Assembly: GCA_035296085.1 (NCBI GenBank)
Contig: DATHBP010000239.1
Coordinates: 1 to 5,874, forward strand
Source of the DNA: DATHBP01 sp035296085
Lineage (GTDB): Bacteria > Actinomycetota > Actinomycetes > Propionibacteriales > Nocardioidaceae
DNA length: 5,874 bases
Direction of reading: 5' to 3'
Positions 1 to 5,423 of the stretch are shown here, piece by piece. Each line of letters starts with the position of its first letter. The stretch's first letter is position 1. The notes under the pieces are model-generated. The model ran no database searches. It saw only the letters and a program-made list of their open reading frames with translations, and had not been told where the DNA came from. The position numbers and the translations under genes are program-made.

Positions 1-339
1 ACGTCCTACCGCGGCCTGGTGCAGGTCCAGGACGGCGCCCACCACTCCGCCAGCACCGTCAAGTGCGACGCGCTGCTCGTCGACCAGATCAGCCGCTCCG
101 ACACCTATCCCTACGTCGACGTCCGCGAGGACGACGTGTCGATGGGCCACGAGGCGACGGTCTCGAAGGTGAGCGACGACCAGCTCTTCTACCTGATGAG
201 CCGCGGGATGGGCGAGGACGAGGCAATGGCGATGATCGTGCGCGGCTTCATCGAGCCGATCGCGCGTGAGCTGCCGATGGAGTATGCCCTGGAGCTGAAC
301 CGCCTGATCGAGCTGCAGATGGAAGGCGCGGTCGGGTGA
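1..339 (+). CDS. sufB: SufB, Fe-S cluster scaffold subunit (C-terminal 112 residues, 5' end outside window)
   Basis: SufB is the main scaffold subunit of the cytosolic SufBC2D complex, where iron and sulfur are assembled into a cluster. The reading frame is open from base 1 and ends in TGA, so only the C-terminal part is here. Alignment from memory with E. coli SufB places the Cys of VKCDAL (fragment residue 22, bases 64-66) on Cys405, the residue proposed to receive sulfur. The His-Glu pair of GHEATVS (residues 50-51) falls on His433-Glu434, also implicated in assembly. The helical tail contains DQLFYLMSRG, shared with SufD downstream, and ends in VG as in E. coli. The stop overlaps the sufD start by 4 bases (GTGA). 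The 112 residues look intact, with no frameshift. The SUF assignment is firm; only the N-terminal part and any upstream sufR regulator are unseen. Confidence 0.96.
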   Translation, partial: TSYRGLVQVQDGAHHSASTVKCDALLVDQISRSDTYPYVDVREDDVSMGHEATVSKVSDDQLFYLMSRGMGEDEAMAMIVRGFIEPIARELPMEYALELNRLIELQMEGAVG

Positions 340-1535
340 CGACAGCACCACCCGCGACCGAGTCGCACGTCACCCCACCGGCGTTGGCAGCTGCCGTCGC
401 CTCGCATCTGCACCCGGTTGGGTCGTTCGACCTCGCCGACCACCCGATGCCCACCGGCCGCGAGGAGATCTGGCGCTTCACGCCGCTGAAGCGGCTGCGT
501 GGGCTGCTCGACGGCGAGCGCTCCGACGCCCACCTGAAGTGGGACGTCAACGCCCCCGAGCAGGTGCAGGTCGGCGAGCTGGGCACCGAAGCGGCCCGCG
601 CGCTCGGCGTGCCCGCTCCGGTCGACCGGCTCGCCGCCCTCGCGGTGGCCAACGCCGGGGGCGCCGTGCTCGTAGAGGTGCCCGCCGGCCTCGAGCTCGA
701 CCGGCCGGTGGTCGTCCACCTGTCCGGTGGGTCGCCCGACGACCTGGTCTGGGGGCAGGTGGTCGTCAAGATCGGTCGGCACGCCAAGGCCGCCGTCGTC
801 TTCGTCCATGAGGGCAGCGCCCGCTACTGCGCCTCAACGTCGGTGCTCGTCGGCGACGGCGCTCATCTCGACCTGACCTCGTTGCAGCTGTGGGACGACG
901 ACGCCGTGCACAGCGCTCACGTCGGGCTGCGCATCGGCCGCGACGCACACGTCCGTACGTTCCAGGCCAGCATCGGCGGCGATCTCGTCCGGGTCAGCGA
1001 GACGGCGGAGTACGACGGACCCGGCGGCGACGTCGCGATGTACGGGCTCTACTTCGCCGACGCCGGCCAGCACCTCGAGCACCGGCTGTTCGTCGACCAC
1101 AACGCGCCCCGCACCAAGAGCCGGGTCGAGTACAAGGGCGCACTGCAGGGCCAGGGTGCGCATGCGGTGTGGATCGGCGACGTGCTGATCCGCAAGGTGG
1201 CTGAAGGCATCGACACCTACGAGCAGAACCGCAACCTCGTCCTCACCGACGGCTGCCGCGCCGACTCTGTGCCCAACCTGGAGATCGAGACCGGCGAGAT
1301 CGTGGGCGCCGGGCACGCGACGACGACCGGCCGCTTCGACGACGAGCAGCTGTTCTACCTGCAGAGCCGCGGACTGTCCGAGGACGAGGCGCGCCGGCTC
1401 GTGGTGCACGGCTTCTTCGCCGATGTGATCCGCCGCATCGGCGTCCCCGAGATCGAGCAGCGCCTGCTGAACGCCGTCGAGATGGAACTCGAGCGCAACC
1501 TCGGGCTGCCACCAGCCTCTGCGGTGGGTGCGTGA
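336..1535 (+). CDS. sufD: SufD, Fe-S cluster assembly scaffold partner
   Basis: SufD is the SufB paralogue that pairs with it in SufBC2D and is needed for iron delivery to the scaffold. The protein is 399 residues, close to the usual 400-450. It has an N-terminal helical region with the WRFTPLKRLRG motif (about 46-56), a central beta-helix, and a C-terminal SufBD core with GHATTTGRFDDEQLFYLQSRG (326-346). His327 aligns with E. coli SufD His360, the residue proposed to face SufB Cys405 across the heterodimer. The E. coli neighbour Cys358 is Ala325 here; the only cysteines are Cys165 and Cys307. I chose the GTG start because it overlaps the sufB stop by 4 bases, a typical coupled start, and the N-terminus then has a normal SufD length. 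The gene is also recognisable as a paralogue of the sufB fragment in this window. Confidence 0.95.
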   Translation: MTTAPPATESHVTPPALAAAVASHLHPVGSFDLADHPMPTGREEIWRFTPLKRLRGLLDGERSDAHLKWDVNAPEQVQVGELGTEAARALGVPAPVDRLAALAVANAGGAVLVEVPAGLELDRPVVVHLSGGSPDDLVWGQVVVKIGRHAKAAVVFVHEGSARYCASTSVLVGDGAHLDLTSLQLWDDDAVHSAHVGLRIGRDAHVRTFQASIGGDLVRVSETAEYDGPGGDVAMYGLYFADAGQHLEHRLFVDHNAPRTKSRVEYKGALQGQGAHAVWIGDVLIRKVAEGIDTYEQNRNLVLTDGCRADSVPNLEIETGEIVGAGHATTTGRFDDEQLFYLQSRGLSEDEARRLVVHGFFADVIRRIGVPEIEQRLLNAVEMELERNLGLPPASAVGA

Positions 1536-1870
1536 TGGCGGCACAACGCGTCTGCGCGCTTGCCGATGTCGGTGTCGACGCGGCGTTGGCGCTCGACGTC
1601 GACGGTGTGGCAGTGGCGGTCGTCCGCACGCCGGACGAGGTCTTCGCGATCGCCGACCAGTGCTCGCACGCGGCGATCCCACTCAGCGAGGGTGACGTCG
1701 AAGGCTGTGAGATCGAATGCTGGCTGCATGGCTCGCGCTTCGACCTGCGGACCGGCAAGCCGCTCGGCCTGCCGGCCACCGAACCCGTCCCCGTCTACCC
1801 CTGTCACGTCGACGCCGGTGGCGTCTTCGTCGACGTCGCCAGCCCCCTTCACACCGATACGGAGCACTGA
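1535..1870 (+). CDS. Rieske-type [2Fe-2S] ferredoxin in the SUF operon
   Basis: This is a small soluble Rieske protein of 111 residues, the size of the ferredoxin components of ring-hydroxylating dioxygenases. The cluster ligands are visible as C43-S-H45 and C62-W-L-H65, the CxH and CxxH pairs that hold one [2Fe-2S] cluster. The second box lacks the extra cysteine seen in cytochrome bc1 Rieske proteins, so no bc1-type stabilising disulfide is expected. Extra cysteines lie at 7, 58 and 90. No signal peptide or membrane segment is seen, so it is cytosolic. The ATG overlaps the sufD stop by one base (TGATG); a GTG one codon upstream would also fit. Automated annotation often calls such proteins a non-heme iron oxygenase ferredoxin subunit, but no oxygenase is nearby. 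Its place between sufD and sufC suggests electron supply to, or sensing for, cluster assembly. That role is inference. Confidence 0.92.
   Translation: MAAQRVCALADVGVDAALALDVDGVAVAVVRTPDEVFAIADQCSHAAIPLSEGDVEGCEIECWLHGSRFDLRTGKPLGLPATEPVPVYPCHVDAGGVFVDVASPLHTDTEH
1861..1864 (+). promoter_or_regulatory. Possible ribosome binding site for sufC
   Basis: GGAG lies inside the last codons of the ferredoxin gene, with 10 bases between it and the sufC ATG at 1875. The spacing is slightly long but usable. This is the only junction within the SUF operon where the genes do not overlap, so sufC may need its own initiation signal. Confidence 0.45.
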
Positions 1871-1874
1871 CCAG

Positions 1875-2648
1875 ATGGCATCCCTGGAAGTCCGCGACCT
1901 GCACGTCTCGGTCGACACCGAGTCCGGCCCGAAGGAGATCCTCGCGGGCGTCGACCTCGTGGTGCGCTCTGGCGAGACGCACGCGATCATGGGGCCGAAC
2001 GGGTCGGGCAAGTCCACGCTGGCCTACTCCGTGGCGGGCCACCCCAAATACCACGTCACCGGCGGATCGGTGACCCTCGACGGTGCCGACGTGCTGGGCA
2101 TGACCGTCGACGAGCGGGCCCGCGCCGGGCTGTTCCTGGCGATGCAGTACCCCGTCGAGGTCCCCGGCGTCTCGGTCTCCAACTTCTTGCGTACGGCCAA
2201 GACTGCGCTGGACGGAGAGGCGCCGAAGCTGCGTACCTGGGTCAAGGACGTCAACGCGGCGATGGCGAAGGTCGCGATGGACCCGGCGTTCGGGCAGCGC
2301 AACGTCAACGAGGGCTTCTCCGGTGGAGAGAAGAAGCGGCACGAGATCGTGCAGCTGGAGCTGCTCAACCCGAAGTTCGCGGTCCTCGACGAGACCGACT
2401 CGGGCTTGGACATCGACGCGCTCAAGGTGGTCTCCGGCGGGGTCAACCGGTTTCGCGCGCAGGGCGACCGCGGTGTCCTGCTGATCACCCACTACACGCG
2501 CATATTGCGTTACATCGTGCCCGACTTCGTTCACGTGTTCGTGGCCGGCCGCATTGCCGACGAGGGTGGGCCGGAGCTGGCGGAGCGGCTCGAGGCCGAG
2601 GGCTATGACCGCTACCTGCAGAGCAGCGCTGGAGTACGGACCGGCTGA
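1875..2648 (+). CDS. sufC: SufC, ABC-type ATPase of the SufBC2D complex
   Basis: SufC is a soluble ABC ATPase that dimerises on SufB and SufD; ATP binding drives the shape change needed for cluster assembly. The protein is 257 residues, normal for the family (about 250). All nucleotide-binding motifs are present: Walker A GPNGSGKST (40-48), Q-loop Gln91 in AMQYPVE, ABC signature FSGGEKKR (148-155), Walker B FAVLDETDSGLD (168-179) and H-loop His206 in LLITHY. DETDSGLD and the signature with its KKR tail are typical of SufC rather than transporter ATPases, and no permease gene is nearby. The frame stays open upstream, but the ATG at 1875 is chosen because it starts the conserved N-terminus (MASLEVRDLHV) 4 bases after the ferredoxin stop. 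The gene's own stop overlaps the sufS start by one base. Confidence 0.97.
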   Translation: MASLEVRDLHVSVDTESGPKEILAGVDLVVRSGETHAIMGPNGSGKSTLAYSVAGHPKYHVTGGSVTLDGADVLGMTVDERARAGLFLAMQYPVEVPGVSVSNFLRTAKTALDGEAPKLRTWVKDVNAAMAKVAMDPAFGQRNVNEGFSGGEKKRHEIVQLELLNPKFAVLDETDSGLDIDALKVVSGGVNRFRAQGDRGVLLITHYTRILRYIVPDFVHVFVAGRIADEGGPELAERLEAEGYDRYLQSSAGVRTG

Positions 2649-3922
2649 TGACCGACCTGATCGCCCCGCCGGCGGGACTTCTGGACACGGCGTCAATCCG
2701 CGCGGACTTCCCGATCCTGTCGCGGCGGCTCGCCGGCGGCCGGCCGCTCGTCTACCTCGACAGTGCCAACACCTCGCACAAGCCGCGGCAGGTCATCGAC
2801 GCCATGGCTGAGCACTACGCGCAGCGCAACGCCAACGTGGCCCGTGCCGTGCACCAGCTCGGCGCGGAGGCGACCGCTGCTTTCGAGGGCGCCCGCGACA
2901 AGGTCGCCGCCTTCATCGCGGCTCCGATGCGTGACGAGGTCGTCTTCACCAAGAACGCCACTGAAGCGCTCAACCTCGTCTCCAACGTTCTCGCCTGGGC
3001 GCCGAAGCCGTACGGCGTCGGCGCCGGTGACGAGGTCCTCGTTACGGAGATGGAGCACCACTCGAACCTGGTGCCCTGGCAGCTGCTCTGCGAGCGCACC
3101 GGTGCGCGGCTGCGTTGGATCGGGCTCACCGACGACGGCCGGCTCGACCTGTCGAATCTCGACTCGCTGATCACCGAGCGCACGAAGGTCGTGTCGCTGG
3201 TCTGGGTGTCGAACATGCTCGGCACCGTCAACCCGGTAGCCGACATCGCCCGCCGCGCGCACGAAGTAGGAGCCCTCGTGGTCCTCGACGCGTCGCAGGC
3301 CGTCCCGCAGCTGCCGGTCGACGTGGCCGCCTCGGGTGCCGACTTCGTTGCGTTCACGGGCCACAAGATGCTCGGCCCCACTGGGGTTGGCGTGCTGTGG
3401 GGCCGCTACGACCTGCTCGCCGCACTGCCCCCGTTCCACGGCGGCGGTTCGATGATCGAGTCGGTGTCGATGGGGCGTTCGACGTACGCGGCGCCACCGG
3501 AGCGGTTCGAGGCGGGCACTCCGCCGATTGCCGAGGTCATCGGACTCGGTGCGGCCGTCGACTACCTCTCCCAGCTCGGGATGGACCGGGTGGCGGCGCA
3601 CGAGCACACATTGGTGAGCTATGCGCTCGACCGGCTCGGCGACGTGGCGGGGCTTCGCGTGATCGGGCCCGCCACGGCGGTCGACCGCGGTGGTGCCATC
3701 AGCTTCGAGCTGGCTGGCGTACACCCGCACGACGTGAGCCAGGTGCTCGACTCCCTGGGCGTCGCCGTACGTGCTGGGCATCACTGTGCCAAGCCGGCGC
3801 ACGCACGCTTCGGGGTGCCGTCATCGACCCGGGCGTCGTTCTACCTCTACACGACCCCGGACGAGGTCGACGCTTTGGTCGACGGGCTGGAGCAGGTCCA
3901 GCGCTTCTTCGGGGAGCGCTAA
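2648..3922 (+). CDS. sufS: SufS, PLP-dependent cysteine desulfurase (group II)
   Basis: SufS removes sulfur from L-cysteine, giving alanine and a persulfide on its own cysteine, which is passed to SufU. The protein is 424 residues, slightly longer than the usual 405-415 because of an N-terminal extension of roughly a dozen residues before the conserved region. The PLP lysine is Lys240 in FTGHKMLGPTG. EMEHHSN (134-140) carries the His that stacks on PLP. The catalytic cysteine is Cys380 in RAGHHCAKP, a short-loop context typical of group II (SufS/CsdA) enzymes rather than IscS. LDSANTSHKP near residue 38 is the characteristic N-terminal motif. The ATG overlaps the sufC stop by one base (TGATG). 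The immediate sufU downstream matches the B. subtilis and mycobacterial pairing in which SufU, not SufE, activates the desulfurase. Confidence 0.97.
   Translation: MTDLIAPPAGLLDTASIRADFPILSRRLAGGRPLVYLDSANTSHKPRQVIDAMAEHYAQRNANVARAVHQLGAEATAAFEGARDKVAAFIAAPMRDEVVFTKNATEALNLVSNVLAWAPKPYGVGAGDEVLVTEMEHHSNLVPWQLLCERTGARLRWIGLTDDGRLDLSNLDSLITERTKVVSLVWVSNMLGTVNPVADIARRAHEVGALVVLDASQAVPQLPVDVAASGADFVAFTGHKMLGPTGVGVLWGRYDLLAALPPFHGGGSMIESVSMGRSTYAAPPERFEAGTPPIAEVIGLGAAVDYLSQLGMDRVAAHEHTLVSYALDRLGDVAGLRVIGPATAVDRGGAISFELAGVHPHDVSQVLDSLGVAVRAGHHCAKPAHARFGVPSSTRASFYLYTTPDEVDALVDGLEQVQRFFGER
3911..3916 (+). promoter_or_regulatory. Ribosome binding site for sufU
   Basis: GGGGAG lies in the final codons of sufS, with 5 bases between it and the sufU ATG at 3922. 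It supports that ATG as the start. The stop and start share one base (TAATG), so initiation may use both this site and ribosomes finishing sufS. Confidence 0.6.
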
Positions 3923-4401
3923 TGGACCTCACATCGCTCTACCAGGAGATCATCCTCGACCACTACCGCAGCCCACATTCCGCCGGGCTGCGGGAGCCGT
4001 ACGAGGCGGAGGTGCACCACGTGAACCCCACCTGCGGTGACGAGGTGACCCTGCGCGTGCATCTGAGCGGCGACCGGGTCGCCGACGTCTCCTACGCCGC
4101 CGTGGGTTGTTCGATCAGCCAGGCATCGGCGTCGGTGCTCACCGACCTGGTGATCGGCCGGCCGGTCGACCAGGCGATGGGTGTTCACGACGCTTTCCTC
4201 ACGCTCATGCAGGGGCGCGGTCTGGTGGAGCCCGACGAGGACCAGCTCGAGGACGCCGTCGCGTTCGCTGGTGTCGCCAAGTTTCCCGCCCGGATCAAGT
4301 GCGCGCTGCTGCCGTGGATGGCCTGGAAGGACGCGACCGCGCAGGCGGTGTCTATGGACGACCCGACGAACACAGCAACGACACAAGGAGCTCAGCGATG
4401 A
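3922..4401 (+). CDS. sufU: SufU, zinc-dependent sulfur transfer protein (IscU-like fold)
   Basis: SufU accepts sulfur from SufS by a zinc-ligand exchange and passes it to the SufB scaffold. In B. subtilis it acts as a sulfurtransferase rather than a scaffold. The protein is 159 residues. The zinc ligands are Cys38 and Asp40 (PTCGDE), Cys63 (VGCSIS) and Cys127 (IKCALLPW), matching B. subtilis Cys41, Asp43, Cys66 and Cys128. The long stretch between the second and third cysteines (about 64 residues) includes the insertion that separates SufU from IscU. The IscU LPPVK motif, used to recruit the HscA chaperone, is absent. N-terminal LYQEIILDHYRSP is the standard SufU opening. The last 16 or so residues (SMDDPTNTATTQGAQR) look like a poorly conserved tail, and their codons also carry the sufT ribosome binding site. 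The stop overlaps the sufT start by 4 bases (ATGA). Confidence 0.96.
   Translation: MDLTSLYQEIILDHYRSPHSAGLREPYEAEVHHVNPTCGDEVTLRVHLSGDRVADVSYAAVGCSISQASASVLTDLVIGRPVDQAMGVHDAFLTLMQGRGLVEPDEDQLEDAVAFAGVAKFPARIKCALLPWMAWKDATAQAVSMDDPTNTATTQGAQR
4385..4390 (+). promoter_or_regulatory. Strong ribosome binding site for sufT
   Basis: AAGGAG lies in the last codons of sufU with 7 bases before the sufT ATG at 4398. It is the strongest Shine-Dalgarno sequence I see in the window and fixes the sufT start. It suggests sufT can be initiated well even without coupling to sufU. Confidence 0.75.
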
Positions 4402-4745
4402 CCGACCTGCCGCAGGTGACCCTGGACGCACAGGCGCCGCTCGCCGAGGACGACCTGATGGAGGCGCTCAGAGACGTCGTCGACCCCGAGCTCGGCATTA
4501 ACGTCGTCGACCTCGGCCTCATCTACGGCGTCACGATCGAGGACGACAAGAGCGCGGTCATCGACATGACGCTGACCTCTGCCGCCTGCCCGCTGACCGA
4601 CGTGATCGAGGACCAGACGGCGACCGCGCTGGAGGGTCTCGTCAACGGTTTCCGCATCAACTGGGTGTGGATGCCTCCGTGGGGGCCGGACAAGATCACC
4701 GACGACGGGCGCGAGATGTTGCGCGCACTCGGCTTCAACGTCTGA
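4398..4745 (+). CDS. sufT: SufT, MIP18/DUF59-family Fe-S maturation factor
   Basis: SufT is a small accessory factor that helps mature Fe-S proteins, especially when demand is high. The family also includes eukaryotic MIP18 (CIA2) and PaaD. The protein is 115 residues. After a roughly 17-residue leader it has the DUF59 core: VVDPELGINVVDLGLIY (27-43) with the DPE motif at 29-31, a beta-strand IDMTLTSAACPL with conserved Cys64, and a C-terminal MPPWGPDKITDDGREMLRALGF segment. The single cysteine in TSAACPL is the one conserved across the family. It is the last recognisable SUF gene, in the same position as in mycobacterial suf operons. The start is fixed by a good ribosome binding site and a 4-base overlap with sufU. 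PaaD-type function in phenylacetate oxidation is unlikely, as no paa genes are present. Confidence 0.94.
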   Translation: MTDLPQVTLDAQAPLAEDDLMEALRDVVDPELGINVVDLGLIYGVTIEDDKSAVIDMTLTSAACPLTDVIEDQTATALEGLVNGFRINWVWMPPWGPDKITDDGREMLRALGFNV

Positions 4746-4749
4746 GGGG
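4744..4749 (+). promoter_or_regulatory. Candidate ribosome binding site pointing to an ACG start of the release factor gene
   Basis: GAGGGG overlaps the sufT stop codon. Five bases after it lies ACG at 4755-4757, in frame with the downstream release factor gene. By contrast the first conventional start, GTG at 4788, has only GAG directly touching it and no spaced Shine-Dalgarno sequence. The site therefore fits initiation at ACG, or a lost ATG. This is inference from spacing alone. Confidence 0.4.
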
Positions 4750-4787
4750 CTCCAACGGCTGAGCGCTCGTCGCCGCGTCGCGTCGAG

Positions 4788-5423
4788 GTGGCGGCCGCGA
4801 GACTCCCCGGCTGGCTCGCGCGCTGCGCGGAGCAGCATGGTGCAGTCGAGTGCGTGTCGTCCCCGGAGCTGGTGTCCCTGCGGTACGCGGACGGCACGGC
4901 GGTGGACGTCGCCGTGCCGTTCCCACCGCTTCCTGACATTGTGGGTGCGGCGTACCGCGGCCTGCTCGAGCACGTGGCCCGGGACCGCCGCATTGCGTTG
5001 CTCCTCGTCCGTCGTGGCGGATATGGCGTTGGCGTGGTTGCCGATGGCCGGCTCGTGGAATCCAAGGTCGGCTCGCGGCATGTGCAAAGCAAGACCAAGG
5101 CCGGCGGTTGGAGCCAGCGCCGTTTCGCCAACCGTCGCGACGGGCAGGCGCGGGTTGCGTTCGCGGCAGCTGCCGACGTGGCGGCGCGGGTGCTGCCGCC
5201 TCAGCTGGCGAGTCTTGACGCGCTGGTGTGTGGCGGCGACCGGCGCGCGGTCGAGGCGGTGTTGACCGACGTGCGGCTGAGGGCTCTGGCGGCTCTGCCG
5301 CGAGGCAGGTTCCTCGACGTGCCCGACCCGCGGAAGGCCGTTCTCGCACAAGCGGCGGAGCGAGCGACTGCCGTGGCGGTGACGGTGACGGATCCGGCGC
5401 AGGCAGATTCACGCGGCAGCTAA
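4788..5423 (+). CDS. acVLRF1-type Vms1-like release factor, predicted peptidyl-tRNA hydrolase
   Basis: The 211-residue product resembles the actinobacterial branch of the Vms1-like release factor 1 (VLRF1) family, related to eukaryotic Vms1/ANKZF1 and the eRF1 catalytic domain. Vms1 releases stalled nascent chains from tRNA during ribosome quality control; a similar role here is inferred from family. The central domain runs from about 67 to 150. Its active loop is KVGSRHVQSKTKAGGWSQ (93-110), where GGWSQ (106-110) is the counterpart of the GGQ-like loop, with Gln110 as the predicted catalytic residue (bases 5115-5117). A basic RRFANRR segment (111-117) follows. No signal peptide or membrane segment is seen. 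GTG at 4788 is the first conventional start after the sufT stop, but codons before it read RRVEV, which looks like the usual family N-terminus, so the protein probably begins upstream at ACG 4755. It is likely co-transcribed with sufT, 42 bases away. Confidence 0.82.
   Translation: MAAARLPGWLARCAEQHGAVECVSSPELVSLRYADGTAVDVAVPFPPLPDIVGAAYRGLLEHVARDRRIALLLVRRGGYGVGVVADGRLVESKVGSRHVQSKTKAGGWSQRRFANRRDGQARVAFAAAADVAARVLPPQLASLDALVCGGDRRAVEAVLTDVRLRALAALPRGRFLDVPDPRKAVLAQAAERATAVAVTVTDPAQADSRGS
5409..5423. other. Tail-to-tail overlap of convergent genes
   Basis: The release factor gene ends in TAA at 5421-5423 while the hydrolase gene ends on the other strand at 5409, so 15 coding bases are shared. 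The TAA stop reads as the Leu TTA codon 151 of the hydrolase on the opposite strand. No independent terminator fits between the two genes. A 5-bp stem CAGCT/AGCTG (5417-5421 with 5426-5430, 4-base loop) sits here but is too weak to call a terminator. Confidence 0.85.

Noticed and set aside
834..1682. Long - strand open frames opposite sufD, sufC, sufS and the release factor (such as 834-1682 and 2693-3802)
   Set aside because: They are antisense shadows expected in high-GC coding DNA: Arg/Pro/Ala-rich or low-complexity translations, no recognisable motif, and they cross the boundaries of well-supported + strand genes.
1560..1874. N-terminal extension of the SufC frame upstream of 1875
   Set aside because: The frame is open but the translation is Ser/Arg/Pro-rich and overlaps the well-supported Rieske gene in another frame. 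SufC starts normally at ATG 1875.
2500..2515. Local AT-rich, rare-codon cluster in sufC (ATA TTG after the H-loop)
   Set aside because: Only two codons in an otherwise normal gene; the protein sequence is typical of SufC, so there is no sign of insertion or error.
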